Assembly: GCF_014873755.1 (NCBI RefSeq)
Contig: NZ_JADBEG010000001.1
Location: 2,606,501 to 2,670,500, forward strand
Reading direction: 5' to 3'
Source: Amycolatopsis lexingtonensis
GTDB taxonomy: Bacteria; Actinomycetota; Actinomycetes; Mycobacteriales; Pseudonocardiaceae
Length of the DNA stretch: 64,000 nt
This document shows, one piece after another, positions 8,943-19,663 of the stretch. The position numbers and the translations under genes were made by a program. How positions within the stretch are numbered: the stretch's first letter is position 1; each line of letters begins with the position of its first letter. The notes beneath the pieces were generated by a model. That model did not search any database, was not told the origin of the DNA, and saw only the letters and a list, made by a program, of their open reading frames with translations.

Positions 8943-9097
8943 CGGCCTCGCGCGCGGCCATGCCAGGCTGTCGTCCGCTCATCGTCATGAGCGGACCGCT
9001 CCAGCAAGCGCCGGATGCGCCGCCGCCACCGGCGGGCCGCGGCGAACTCCTGCTGGACGTCCGCCCTCCGCGCCACCAAGTACTCGAAAGAAATCAT
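8936..9097 (-). CDS. Small basic protein, 53 aa
   Basis: A short reading frame starts at an ATG preceded by GGGGGAGG at 7 nt, a strong ribosome binding site for this genome. The product begins MISFEYLVARRADVQQEFA and is dominated by an Arg-rich helix (RRWRRRIRRLLER). It overlaps the convergent zinc-ribbon gene by 7 nt and diverges from the SARP gene 113 bp away. Small Arg-rich ORFs next to regulators are easily overlooked; coding status is inferred from the ribosome binding site and fit only. Confidence 0.45.
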   Translation of the reverse strand: MISFEYLVARRADVQQEFAAARRWRRRIRRLLERSAHDDERTTAWHGRARGRY

Positions 9098-9210
9098 CAC
9101 GCCTCCCCCGGTGCCGCTGTCACAGTCCCCGCATCGCGTTGGGAAAACCTTGCGCGGACCTTGTACCGGCGCCTCCGATCCGCTAGGCCTGAGAGCAGGG
9201 AGGGGACGCC

Positions 9211-12006
9211 GTGGTGGAACTGCGCGTGCTGGGCACCGTCGAGGTCGTGGCCGGCGGGACCCGGCTCGACATCGGGCACGCCCGGCAGCGGGACGTGCTG
9301 GCGGTGCTGCTGCTGGACGTCGGCCGGGCCGTGCCGGTCGACCGGCTGATCGACCGCGTCTGGGGCGAACGGCCGCCGCGGCAGCCGCGGAACGCCCTCT
9401 ACGCGTACGTCTCGCGGTTGCGCGGGCTGCTGGCTCCGCTCGAGGGCATCGCGATCGAACGCGATCGCGGCGGCTACGTTCTCGTCGCCGACCCGCTCAC
9501 GGTGGACGTGCGCCGGTTCGACGACCTCCTGCGGCGGGCGCGGGCGACGGCGGACGACCAGGCGGCCCTCGCGCTGTACGACGAGGCGCTGGCCCTGTGG
9601 CGGGGCGAACCGCTGAGCGAGCTGGACTCCCCCTGGGTCGACGGCGTCCGCGGCGAGCTGGAACGCAAGCGCCAAGCCGCGGAGCTGGACCGCGACGACC
9701 TCCGGCTGCGCACCGGCGCCCACGCCGAGGTGCTCGCCCGGCCCGGGCCCGCGACCGGGGAACGCGCGGCGGCGCAGCGGATCGAGGCGCTCTACCTCGA
9801 CGGACGTCCGGCCGACGCGCTGCGGGAGTACGAAGAGGTCCGGTCACGGCTGGCCGACGAGCTCGGCGCCGACCCGGGGCCGCGCCTGCGCGGGATGCAC
9901 GAGCGGATCCTGCGAGGCGGGCACCCGCCGGCCCCCCGGCAGCTCCCGGCCGCGCCGCCGTCCTTCACCGGGCGCACCGGCGAACTCGCGGCGCTCGACC
10001 GGCTGCTCGCGGAACCGGGTGCGGTGGCGGTCGTCTCCGGGGCCGGCGGCCTCGGGAAGACCTGGCTCGCCATGCGGTGGGCGACCGGTCACGCGAGCCG
10101 GTTTCCCGACGGACAGCTCTACGCCGACCTCCGCGGCTTCGACCCGGCCCACGAGCCGGTGCCCGCCGAACGCGCCCTCCGCGGGTTGCTCAGCGCGCTG
10201 GGCGTGGCTCCGGCGTCGATCCCGCCGGAGCCGGACGCGCAAGCGGCGCTGTACCGGAGCCTCACCGCCCAGCGCCGGCTGCTCGTGTTGCTGGACAACG
10301 CCCGCGACACCGCGCACGTGACCCCGCTGCTCCCCGGCGGGTCCGCTTGTTCGGTCCTGATCACCAGCCGGCACGAGCTGGGCGGCCTGCTCACCACCCG
10401 GGGCGCGGGGGCGCTGCCGCTGGGTACGCTGGACGAACCCGAGGCCAGGGAACTGCTCGCGCACAAGCTGGGCGCGGCCCGGCTGGCGGCCGAACCCGAG
10501 GCCGCGCGGGAAATCCTGCACCGGTGCGGCGGGCTGTCGCTGGCGCTCGCGATCATCGCCGCCCGGGTCACCGCCCAGCCGGACCGCCCGCTGGCCGCGC
10601 TGGCCGCCGAACTGCGCGAAAGCCGGCTGGACGCGTTGGACACCGGTGAGCTGTCCGCGAGCCTGCGCGCGGTGTTCGAGGTGTCCTACCGCTGCCTCGA
10701 CGCAGGTGCCGCCACGGCGTTCCGCCTGCTCGGGTCGACTCCGGGCGGCGGCATCGGGCGCGCGGCCGCGACCGCGTTGATCGGGGACGTCCGGCCGCTG
10801 CGCGCGCTGTGCGCCGCGAACCTCCTGGCGGAGGACCCGCCGGGCCGGTTCCGGATGCACGACCTCGTCAAGCTCTACGCCGGCGAGCTCGCCGCCGAGA
10901 CCGACGACCCCGGCACCCGGCTCGCCGCCTCGACCCGGCTGCTCGACCACTACCTCGGCTGGGCCTCGGCGGCCATGGACCTGTTCTCGCCCCACGAGCC
11001 GTACCTGCGCGAGCCCGCCGTGTGTCCGGCCGGCCCGCGGCCGGGCTTCGCCGACGCGGGCGCCGCGCGGGCGTGGCTGGACGCCGAGCGGGCGGCCATG
11101 CTGACGGCGGCCACCCAGGCTCCGCCCGAGCTGGCCGGGCACGTGGCCCGCCTGTCGGCGACGCTGTGGCGGTACCTGGAAGTCGCGGCGCACTACCACG
11201 ACGCGCTCGCCCTGCACTCGGCCGCGCTCGCCGCGACCTGCCCCGGCACGCCGGAACGGGGCTTCGCCGACAGGGCCGTCAGCACCGCCTTGATCCGGCT
11301 CGGCCGCTACGACGAAGCCGCCGGCCACCTCGAGCAAGCGCTGTCCGTGGCCGTGGCGCGGGGAGACGACCTGCTCGAGAGCATGGTGCGCAACGCGTTC
11401 GCGACGATCGACGACATGCGCGGCCGCCGCGCGGCGGCCCGGGAGCACCTCGGCTTCGCGCTCGCCGCGGCACGACGGACCGGCCACCCCCTCCTCGAAG
11501 GCATCGCCCTCTGCAACATCGGCGAGCACCACCGCTGGTGCGGCGACCACGACACGGCGGTCGGCTACCTGCGGCGGAGCGGCCAGATCGCGCTGGACCT
11601 CGACTCGGCCGGCCTCGGCGGACCGGTACTGGCCGCACTGGGCGGCGCGTACGCGGGTCTGGGCCGGCCGGACGAGGCCGACGACTGCTTCCGCCGCGCC
11701 CTGGAGTTCGCGAAGACCGGCGGAGACACGAACCTCGAAATCTCGGCGCTCAACGAATTCGCGGCCACGAAGACCGGCACCGAGGCGATTTCGTGGTACG
11801 AGCGGGCGCTGGCTCTCGCCGAGCGAACCGGTCATCTTCGTGAACGGGCCGTCGCGCACCACGGGTTGGGTACGGCTCACCGGGCCGCGGGGAGCGACCC
11901 GGAAGCGAAGGTGCACCTCGAAGCCGCGTTGGTGGCGTACACCGAGCTGCGCAGTCCGGAGGCCGACGAGGTGCACGCCTTGCTCGTGCCGGATGGTGAT
12001 TCATAG
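9211..12006 (+). CDS. AfsR/SARP-type regulator with BTAD, NB-ARC and TPR domains
   Basis: The 931-aa protein has an OmpR-type winged helix (residues ~1-95, motif ALYAYVSRLRGLL), a bacterial transcriptional activation domain (~96-235), an NTPase domain with P-loop GAGGLGKT (277-284) and Walker B LLVLLDNARD, and C-terminal TPR repeats (~640-925). The GTG at 9211 follows GGGAGGGG. Such regulators bind heptameric direct repeats and activate nearby clusters in response to phosphorylation or small molecules. It lies just upstream of, and reads toward, the sigma-54-type operon starting at 12097, but no SARP-type repeat is visible there, so its target is open. Confidence 0.92.
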   Translation: MVELRVLGTVEVVAGGTRLDIGHARQRDVLAVLLLDVGRAVPVDRLIDRVWGERPPRQPRNALYAYVSRLRGLLAPLEGIAIERDRGGYVLVADPLTVDVRRFDDLLRRARATADDQAALALYDEALALWRGEPLSELDSPWVDGVRGELERKRQAAELDRDDLRLRTGAHAEVLARPGPATGERAAAQRIEALYLDGRPADALREYEEVRSRLADELGADPGPRLRGMHERILRGGHPPAPRQLPAAPPSFTGRTGELAALDRLLAEPGAVAVVSGAGGLGKTWLAMRWATGHASRFPDGQLYADLRGFDPAHEPVPAERALRGLLSALGVAPASIPPEPDAQAALYRSLTAQRRLLVLLDNARDTAHVTPLLPGGSACSVLITSRHELGGLLTTRGAGALPLGTLDEPEARELLAHKLGAARLAAEPEAAREILHRCGGLSLALAIIAARVTAQPDRPLAALAAELRESRLDALDTGELSASLRAVFEVSYRCLDAGAATAFRLLGSTPGGGIGRAAATALIGDVRPLRALCAANLLAEDPPGRFRMHDLVKLYAGELAAETDDPGTRLAASTRLLDHYLGWASAAMDLFSPHEPYLREPAVCPAGPRPGFADAGAARAWLDAERAAMLTAATQAPPELAGHVARLSATLWRYLEVAAHYHDALALHSAALAATCPGTPERGFADRAVSTALIRLGRYDEAAGHLEQALSVAVARGDDLLESMVRNAFATIDDMRGRRAAAREHLGFALAAARRTGHPLLEGIALCNIGEHHRWCGDHDTAVGYLRRSGQIALDLDSAGLGGPVLAALGGAYAGLGRPDEADDCFRRALEFAKTGGDTNLEISALNEFAATKTGTEAISWYERALALAERTGHLRERAVAHHGLGTAHRAAGSDPEAKVHLEAALVAYTELRSPEADEVHALLVPDGDS

Positions 12007-12096
12007 CCCGGATATCGCCGCGATGTGGTCGCCCGGCAGCGGTAACACTTCGCCCGCTTCGACCGCTTCGTAGGCGTGGGGTGGGAGCTCCGCTGC

Positions 12097-12112
12097 TGGC
12101 CCGCATCTTGCA
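12097..12112 (+). promoter_or_regulatory. Sigma-54 -24/-12 promoter P1 (TGGCCCGCATCTTGCA)
   Basis: GG and GC dinucleotides are exactly 10 nt apart, and the sequence matches the sigma-54 consensus TGGCACG-N4-TTGCA except for one base. It is nearly identical to the sites at 21373-21388 and 22702-22717. The predicted transcription start is near 12123, giving a ~31-nt leader before the ATG at 12154. Confidence 0.8.
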
Positions 12113-12153
12113 GGAACGAGGGCCGACACCCGGAGCTTCGGAAAGGGTCGGCC

Positions 12154-14199
12154 ATGACGGCATCTCCCGCGGCGGTGCTCGAACACCGCGCCGGCAGCAG
12201 GCACGGCGGCAGGCTCGTCGTGGCCCGGCTGCCGCAATTGGCGAACCACCGGGGCGGCGGCCCGGACCTCGTGCTGCGGTGGGGGCCGATGCCGCCCGCC
12301 GCCACCGTCGACGTTGTCGTGCACCTGCACGGCTTCTCCGCGCGCGGGGCTCGGATGACGCTGCCGGACGACAAGGAAGCCCGCAGCGGGCTCGATCTCG
12401 CGGATCCCGCGAACCCTTCGGTGCGGGGCAGGCGCACGCCCACGCTGCTCGTCCTCCCCCGCGGGCACTTCCACGGCGGGAAGTCCGGCGAGGGGTACAG
12501 CTTCCCCGCGCTGACCCCGCCGGGCGCGCTCGCGCGGCTGGTCGGCGACGCGCTGCGCCGGTTCTCCGCCGCGACCGGTGTGCGGGCCACGCGCGGCAAG
12601 CTCATCCTGACCGCGCATTCCGGCGGTGGGGCGGCGCTCATGGCGATCCTGCGGCACACCGACCCGGACGAGGTGCACGCGTTCGACGCGCTGTACACCG
12701 ATCCGGCGCCGCTGATCGCCTGGGCCCGGAAGCGGAAGGCTGCCGGGACGGGTGCGCTCCGCGTACTGTTCCGGCCCGGTGAAGCGACCGCCGCCCACAG
12801 CCTGCGGGTCGCCGCCGCCCTCGCGCCGGGTACCCGGACCTTCCGGGTGGAGCGGACGCGGGTCGCGCACGACGACATCCCGCGGACTTTCGGGTGGCGG
12901 CTGCTCGCCGATCCCGGGGCGGACCTGCCGGAGACCGGCGAGCCGGAGCACGAGCTGGCGCCGCCGGGCGGGCCGCCGCTGTGCGAAGCGATCGCCAAGG
13001 TGGCGCGCGAGCAGTTCCGGCGCTGGCGGCCTGGCGGTGGGGCCGCGCTGAAGGAGACCGACGCGGCGGCCTCGGCCATCCTGCGCGAGTACTACCGCGA
13101 CGGGGTCGGCGCGACCGTGACCGACGCGCAGCTGCGCAGCAAGGCCTACCAGTCGGGTCATCCGTGGAGCGCGGTGTTCATCTCGTACGTGCTGCGCAAA
13201 GCGGGCGCCGGGCCCGCGTTCGCCTATTCGGCCGCGCACCAGTCCTACATCCGCGCGGCGCTGGCCAACCGGCTGCGCCGGGACACCGCGAACCCGTTCT
13301 GGGCGTTCCGGGCGACCGAGGTCGCGCCCCGCGTCGGTGACCTCGTGTGCGCGGCGCGGCAGGACAGCGGTGCCACCTACGACAACATCGGGGACGCGCG
13401 GTACCGGGCCACGCACTGCGACGTGGTGACCGACGTGCGGCCGGGCCGGATCCGGGTGGTCGGCGGCAACGTCGGCCAGACGGTCGGCGAGAAGTCGCTG
13501 CGCACGCGCCCGGACGGCAAGCTCGACCTCACCGGCGCGCAAAGCTCGTTCTTCGCCGTCATCACCTGCCGCCGGGACGCGCCGCCGCGACAACAGCAGC
13601 AACAACCCCCGGGTACCACGCGGGACGCCCGGGTCCGGCGGGTCATGGAGCTGCTCGTGCACACCTACGGCTATCCCGTCAACGGCGCGGCCGGCGTCGT
13701 GGGCAACCTGCTCGCCGAGTCGGGGGTGCAGCCGGGCCGGATCGAGGGCAGCCGGGAGGACACCCCGATGCGGTCCGCCGACTTCACCGGCCGCGTCCGG
13801 GACTTCACGCCGGACGAGGTGCGGGACCGCAGCACGACCGCGCGCACCGGGCCGCGCCTGCCCGGCGTCGGGCTCGCGCAGTGGACGAGCGCGAACCGCC
13901 GGGCCGGGTTGTTCCGGCACAGCTTCCGCGGCCGGGTACCGGGCTCGGCCATTCTGTCCGATTTGGACGCTCAGGTGGACTACCTGGTCACCGAGCTGCG
14001 CCGGGACTACGCCGCCGTCGACGCGGTGCTGCGCTCCCCTGGCGTGACCGCCGACCAGGCGGCCGACGTGGTGGTGCTGCGGTTCGAACGACCGGCCGCG
14101 GTGCTGGACCGGCCGGTGGGCGATCCCGGCGTCCAGGCGGTGCTCGCCCGTCGCCGGGCGCACGCCGCACAGGCGCTCGCGATCCACCGGTCTCGATGA
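12154..14199 (+). CDS. Fusion of serine-hydrolase-like, DUF2272 and phage-tail lysozyme-like domains
   Basis: The 681-aa protein has three parts. Residues ~50-270 look like an alpha/beta hydrolase (HLHGFSARG oxyanion loop, nucleophile elbow AHSGGG with Ser156). Residues ~286-475 resemble DUF2272, with AYQSGHPWSAVFISYVL and a later HCDVV motif as in CHAP-like amidases. After a Gln-rich linker (~479-487), residues ~493-650 resemble phage-tail lysozymes (AAGVVGNLLAESG, putative catalytic Glu522). There is no signal peptide, so export would need lysis or a secretion device. The ATG follows GGAAAGGG and promoter P1. It is the first gene of an operon that also encodes the sigma-54 activator. A wall-degrading function is inference from domains. 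Confidence 0.75.
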   Translation: MTASPAAVLEHRAGSRHGGRLVVARLPQLANHRGGGPDLVLRWGPMPPAATVDVVVHLHGFSARGARMTLPDDKEARSGLDLADPANPSVRGRRTPTLLVLPRGHFHGGKSGEGYSFPALTPPGALARLVGDALRRFSAATGVRATRGKLILTAHSGGGAALMAILRHTDPDEVHAFDALYTDPAPLIAWARKRKAAGTGALRVLFRPGEATAAHSLRVAAALAPGTRTFRVERTRVAHDDIPRTFGWRLLADPGADLPETGEPEHELAPPGGPPLCEAIAKVAREQFRRWRPGGGAALKETDAAASAILREYYRDGVGATVTDAQLRSKAYQSGHPWSAVFISYVLRKAGAGPAFAYSAAHQSYIRAALANRLRRDTANPFWAFRATEVAPRVGDLVCAARQDSGATYDNIGDARYRATHCDVVTDVRPGRIRVVGGNVGQTVGEKSLRTRPDGKLDLTGAQSSFFAVITCRRDAPPRQQQQQPPGTTRDARVRRVMELLVHTYGYPVNGAAGVVGNLLAESGVQPGRIEGSREDTPMRSADFTGRVRDFTPDEVRDRSTTARTGPRLPGVGLAQWTSANRRAGLFRHSFRGRVPGSAILSDLDAQVDYLVTELRRDYAAVDAVLRSPGVTADQAADVVVLRFERPAAVLDRPVGDPGVQAVLARRRAHAAQALAIHRSR

Positions 14200-14210
14200 A
14201 GGGACGTGCT

Positions 14211-14588
14211 GTGAAGGATTTCTGGTTCGAAATATTCGCCACGGAAGAAGGCCGCTACGGCTGGGTGTTCTTCTCCGGTCGCCGCGGGCAGCAGCGAGAG
14301 CTGGCCCGGTCGACCCGGCTCTACAAGTCCGCCGGGAAGACCCGGCGGGCGATCGGGAAGCTGCGGGGCGCCCGGATCGGCCGGCCGTTCACCCTCCCGC
14401 GCACGACGTTCGAGTTCGTCCCGGGTGTGGTGCCCCTGACCGCCAAGGAGGCCGCGACGGGCGGCAGGCCCGTCGCGGCGGCCGAGCGGGCGGCCGGGAA
14501 GCCGCGCCGGAAGCCCGCCGAACCCGCGGAGCCGAAGGGAAAACCACGGGCCACCCGCACGCGGCGCCCGAAGGCGGACGCGCGGTGA
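14211..14588 (+). CDS. YegP/DUF1508-like small protein with basic tail
   Basis: The 125-aa protein starts at GTG 14211, preceded by AAGGGACG; an ATG at 14196 overlapping the upstream stop as ATGA is the alternative. Residues 1-55 (FWFEIFATEEGRYGWVFFSG, then LYKSAGKTRRAIGKLRG) follow the single YegP repeat pattern of an aromatic strand followed by a helix with an SAGKTRRAIGKL-like segment. The C-terminal ~50 residues are Lys/Arg/Pro/Ala-rich and probably disordered, able to bind nucleic acid or peptidoglycan. The gene lies between the lysozyme fusion and the sigma-54 activator in one operon. Confidence 0.65.
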   Translation: MKDFWFEIFATEEGRYGWVFFSGRRGQQRELARSTRLYKSAGKTRRAIGKLRGARIGRPFTLPRTTFEFVPGVVPLTAKEAATGGRPVAAAERAAGKPRRKPAEPAEPKGKPRATRTRRPKADAR

Positions 14589-14607
14589 CCCGCGTGCGGC
14601 CCCGGCG

Positions 14608-15819
<1,212 letters not shown>

Positions 15820-16533
15820 GGCGGAGGAAGTTCCCGCCCAGCACCAGGGCTTCCGCCGACGGCGGCAGCCGCAGCAACCGGACCTTCGCCAGCTCCAGCC
15901 CGGGGTGCAGCCACGGCCCGTCCGAGCCGAACAGCACCTTCTCCGGGCCGGCCAGCGCGATCGCCCGCTCCAGCAGGTCGAACCGGCGCACCCCGGACGT
16001 GTCGGTATGCACGTTGGGGTGTTCGGCGAGCACGCCGGTGAACGCCAGCTGCGCGCTCCAGTCGTCGGCGAAGCTGCCCAGGTGCGGCACGATGAAGTCG
16101 ACGCCGGGGAACTCGGTCGCGAGCAGCCCGGCCGCGGCGGTCTCGCCGACGACGTCGTACAGCACGGGCAGCCGGAACTCCGCCGCGACCTCGCAGATCT
16201 CCCGGCTGATGCGGGCGTCGTGGCGGTGCACCTTGATGCCGCAGAAGCCGAACCCGGTCACGGCGCGGCGCACCAGCGGCCGGACCCGGCCCCGGTCGCG
16301 CTCGGCGTGCACGAACGCGAACCCGAAGAACCGGCCGGGCCGCCCGGCGACGATCCGGCCGACCGCTTCGTTGGCGGTGGCGTAGTCGGAGTGGAACGCG
16401 GCGAACAGCGTCGAAGCGCCGATCCCCGCCTCGTCGCAGCGCCGCAGGTAGCGGGTCAGCGGCGCCGAGGTGTCCCACGGTCCGCTGAACCCGTCGCCGG
16501 GACCCGCGTGGCAGTGCGCGTCGATCACCCGCA

Positions 16534-18327
16534 TCAGGAGCGGTAGGCACCGTGGCGCACCGGGGCAGGCGCGGCGTCGCGCCGCGTCAGGTCCACGCCG
16601 CTGACCGCGCGGTAGGCGTAGATGTACCCCTTCACCTCGGCGCGGAAGTACCGGGCCCACTGCGCCGCGTTCTCCGGGTTGATCACCACGCTCCACGCGG
16701 CGAACCGGATGCTGAGCAGCAGCTGCTCGCCGAACACGGCCAGGTCGCGGAAGTGCTGCACCGACACGTCCGTCCAGTGCTGCAGCCGGTTCATCGCCTC
16801 GACCCGGTCCATCCACGGCTCCTGGTACGCGACCATGGTCCGGGTCGCCAGGAAGTCCTTCAGCTCCGGGCGGGCGAGGATCCATTCGGCCATCAGCATT
16901 TCGTGGCGCGCCGTCCACGGCAGGTCGCCGTACTGGTTGTGCGCGCCCTGGGTGAGCAGCAGGTGGGTCTCCTTCAGCGCGTTCAGCATCCCGAACCCGT
17001 CGGCGATGACCGTGGTGTCGTCGTCGCAGCGGTAGAACACCTCGCACAGCGACAGGAGGTTGTGGAACGCGTCGAGGAACCGCGACCGGCTGTCCACGCC
17101 CCGCACGGGCGGGCCCTGCCGGGTCGAGAGCTCCAAGCCGTAGGCGTGGTCGTACTCGTAGGCGCGGCGCGACATCGTGAGCCGGTGCTGCTCGTCCTGG
17201 ATCCAGCCCCAGACGAGGTTGTTGAGCGGGCGCAGCGGATCGATGTCCATGGTGGCCAGCGGATCCCGCCGCGGGGAGCCGGCCGCCCGGTTCTGGAACC
17301 GCCAGCTGATCGCCTTCAACGCCTGCAGCGGGCCCGCTTCGTCGGTCCAGAACGACCAGATCAGCTCGAGGAAGCACGGGTGCACGAGCTTGTCGGCCAG
17401 TATCCCGAAGCACGCCTCCGCGTCTTCGTCGTCGTTCGCCTTCCCGGTCACCGCCACGTCCCGCAACTGCAGCCGGATCAGCCCGAGGTAGGGCAGGACG
17501 TCCAGGGTGCCGCCGCCGTTCCCGCGGTCGACCTGGACGAGGTAGTCGCGGAACTCGCGCTCGATGTCGTTCTTGCTGACCGTCCGGTTGAGCCGGCGGG
17601 ACTCCTCGGCGACGTCGACCCCGTCGAACACCCGGCGGTCGACCCCGCAGTTGACCATCAGGAAGACCTCGGCCGCGGCCTTGAGCAGGCGGTAGCGGTT
17701 GACGTTCGGGAACGGCAGCGCGGTGCGGCGCTCGACCCTGGCCAGCGCGCGCCGGTCGGCCCGGTCGAGCCTGCCCGGCGTGTCCCCGCACATCACCTGG
17801 TCGACGAACCGGCTGAAGTTCTCGAAGCCGATCGCGGTGGTGCTGTTGCGGATCGCGATCCACAGCGACTGGTCTTCGGTGGGCGGGACCTGGGCGCGTT
17901 TGAGCGTGACGGCCACGTCGTCGCCGGCCGCGAACGGCCGTTGCAGCACCTCGATCGGCCCCGAATCGGCGGCCAGTTCCTCGTCGCCGCCTTCGATGCC
18001 GACCGGCACGAGCAGCAGGCTGACGGTCCACGAGCCGACGGCCAGCGGGGTGGTGTCGAGGGTGGCCCGCAGCACCTTGTGCTCCCCCTCGGAGACCTCC
18101 ACCCGGTCGCCGACGACGCTGGTCGCGCCGAGCAGGGCGATGCGGGTGGCCTCCGTGGTCAGCACCACCGGCCCGGTGAGGGTCCACGAGACCTCGTAGG
18201 TGCGGGAGACGGCGGGCAGCACGGCTTCGAGCAGCACGATGCCACCGGCGGTCGTGCGGTCCGGCTGCGCGGTGAGGACGAGGTCGTAGGTGGTGTTCTC
18301 GCCGCCGAGGCGTTCAGGGTTCGACAC
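16534..18327 (-). CDS. Large protein of unknown function with N-terminal Ig-like region
   Basis: The 597-aa protein starts at GTG 18327 after TTGGAGGAAC. Residues ~10-125 are beta-rich (TYDLVLTAQPDRTTAGGIV, VGSWTVSLLLVPVG), suggesting one Ig-like sandwich. The remaining ~470 residues are mostly helical and rich in Trp/Phe/Tyr with many Asp/Arg pairs (LIWSFWTDEAGPLQ, FRAEVKGYIYAYRAV). There is no signal peptide, transmembrane segment or catalytic motif that I recognise. It overlaps the metallopeptidase gene by 14 nt upstream and couples to the amidohydrolase downstream, so all are co-translated. It could be structural or a cargo protein. Confidence 0.75.
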   Translation of the reverse strand: MSNPERLGGENTTYDLVLTAQPDRTTAGGIVLLEAVLPAVSRTYEVSWTLTGPVVLTTEATRIALLGATSVVGDRVEVSEGEHKVLRATLDTTPLAVGSWTVSLLLVPVGIEGGDEELAADSGPIEVLQRPFAAGDDVAVTLKRAQVPPTEDQSLWIAIRNSTTAIGFENFSRFVDQVMCGDTPGRLDRADRRALARVERRTALPFPNVNRYRLLKAAAEVFLMVNCGVDRRVFDGVDVAEESRRLNRTVSKNDIEREFRDYLVQVDRGNGGGTLDVLPYLGLIRLQLRDVAVTGKANDDEDAEACFGILADKLVHPCFLELIWSFWTDEAGPLQALKAISWRFQNRAAGSPRRDPLATMDIDPLRPLNNLVWGWIQDEQHRLTMSRRAYEYDHAYGLELSTRQGPPVRGVDSRSRFLDAFHNLLSLCEVFYRCDDDTTVIADGFGMLNALKETHLLLTQGAHNQYGDLPWTARHEMLMAEWILARPELKDFLATRTMVAYQEPWMDRVEAMNRLQHWTDVSVQHFRDLAVFGEQLLLSIRFAAWSVVINPENAAQWARYFRAEVKGYIYAYRAVSGVDLTRRDAAPAPVRHGAYRS

Positions 18328-19657
18328 GGTGTTCCTCCAAGTGCGGTGCGCTGGCTGGCTGGGGTGGTACCGGGAGCAGGGGCTGCCCGGCGAACAGGCG
18401 GCTGGTGGCGCGGGCCGTCTCGAGCGTGCTGGTGACGGCCCACGTGCCGATCAGGCGGCGCAGCGTCGCGCTCTCCCGCTCCGGCGGGAGGAGCCCGTCC
18501 GCCCGCGCCTGGCCGAGCACGGCGAAGGCGAGCATCGGCGGCGCGGCCGCCATCCGGTCCGGGTCCGCCTGCCAGGACCAGAAGTGCCGCGACAGGGCCG
18601 GGCGCGTGCGGTCCGGGCTGGCGAGGACGTCACCGAGCGCGCGGCCCCGCAGCCGTGGCGGGCGGTGCCCGGCGACGAACCCGACGAATTCCGGGATGTC
18701 CGCGCGCAGGCCGTCCAGGGTGTCGGCGAGCTCGGGCCGCAGCCCGGTCAGCGGGTACATGGACTGCCACGTCTCCGCCAGCCCGGACCACTGCGGGTCC
18801 GGGTAGAAGTGAGCACCGACCGCGCAGCTGAGCAGCACCCGCAGCCACGGGACGGGGTGGGGGTCGTCGTCCGGCGGCCGGAAGACGAAGCCCCGCGGCA
18901 GGCTCACCAAGCCGAGCAGGCCGAGCGTCGAGCCGATCCCGACCTTCGCGACCGCCCAGACGTCGGCGACGATCTCGCTGAGCCAGTTCCGCCACAGCTC
19001 CCGGACGTGGTCGCCGGCCCGCCACGGGGTCTCGTCGAGCCGGGCTCGCAACGACTCGACGAGCCCGAGCAGCGCCGCGCCCTGGTGCCCGGCCTCGTGC
19101 CCGAGGGTCGAGGCGATCCCCAGCCCGATCCGTTCGCGCGGGATGCGCAGGAGCGCGACGGGGTTGTCGCCCCCGCCCGGGAGCCGGGTGCGGGATCGGC
19201 GGATCGAGCCGCCGATCCCGCGGTGGAACGAGCAGACGACGGGTGGTCCTTCGATGGGCGTGCCGGGCAGCCGCAACGCGTCCGCGGCGGCCAGGTCGAG
19301 CCCGGAGAGCAGGACGCCGTTGTCGTGCTCGCTGCGCTGGGTGATCACCTCCGAGAACAGGTCGAACTGGGTCAGCGCGTTCTGGAAAGCCAGGCGCAGC
19401 ACCCAGAACCGGCGCTGCTGCTCGGCCGCGGGGACGGCCGCGCCGTCGTCCCGCAGCCACCGCAGGAACTCCTCCGCCCGGCGGCGGACCACCCGCCTGC
19501 CCGCGATCAGGTACTGCTCGATCCCCGACAGCGCGGCGGGCGACAGCGCCGCCGCCGCGACGCAGGTTTCCTGCAGCACGAACGGTTCGACCGCCGCGAG
19601 CCGGGTCAGCAGCGCGCGGGTCTCCTGTTCGAGCAGCCAGCCGGCGGACACGGCCAT
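18314..19657 (-). CDS. Putative zinc metallopeptidase (HEAGH...E) of unknown family
   Basis: The 447-aa protein contains HEAGH at residues 187-191 and, 37 residues after the glutamate, WLSEIVAD with Glu228 as probable third zinc ligand, the arrangement of gluzincin-type peptidases. The N-terminal ~150 residues are helical; the region after the active site includes a hydrophobic helix (IGSTLGLLGLVSLPRGF). No signal peptide is present. It is the second gene of the P2 operon, 6 nt after the acidic repeat protein and overlapping the 597-aa gene. It may process the upstream acidic protein or an exported cargo. The peptidase call rests on the motif alone. Confidence 0.7.
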   Translation of the reverse strand: MAVSAGWLLEQETRALLTRLAAVEPFVLQETCVAAAALSPAALSGIEQYLIAGRRVVRRRAEEFLRWLRDDGAAVPAAEQQRRFWVLRLAFQNALTQFDLFSEVITQRSEHDNGVLLSGLDLAAADALRLPGTPIEGPPVVCSFHRGIGGSIRRSRTRLPGGGDNPVALLRIPRERIGLGIASTLGHEAGHQGAALLGLVESLRARLDETPWRAGDHVRELWRNWLSEIVADVWAVAKVGIGSTLGLLGLVSLPRGFVFRPPDDDPHPVPWLRVLLSCAVGAHFYPDPQWSGLAETWQSMYPLTGLRPELADTLDGLRADIPEFVGFVAGHRPPRLRGRALGDVLASPDRTRPALSRHFWSWQADPDRMAAAPPMLAFAVLGQARADGLLPPERESATLRRLIGTWAVTSTLETARATSRLFAGQPLLPVPPQPASAPHLEEHRVEP

Positions 19658-19663
19658 GGTCGC

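Noticed and set aside
9664..9680. Antisense GG-N10-GC with TTGC in the first SARP gene
   Set aside because: Only the dinucleotides and TTGC match, the -24 part differs, and no gene follows on that strand.
12001..14187. Long minus-strand open frame of over 700 codons
   Set aside because: It is antisense to the lysozyme/esterase fusion; the product is Arg/Pro-rich without motifs, typical of GC-rich shadow frames.
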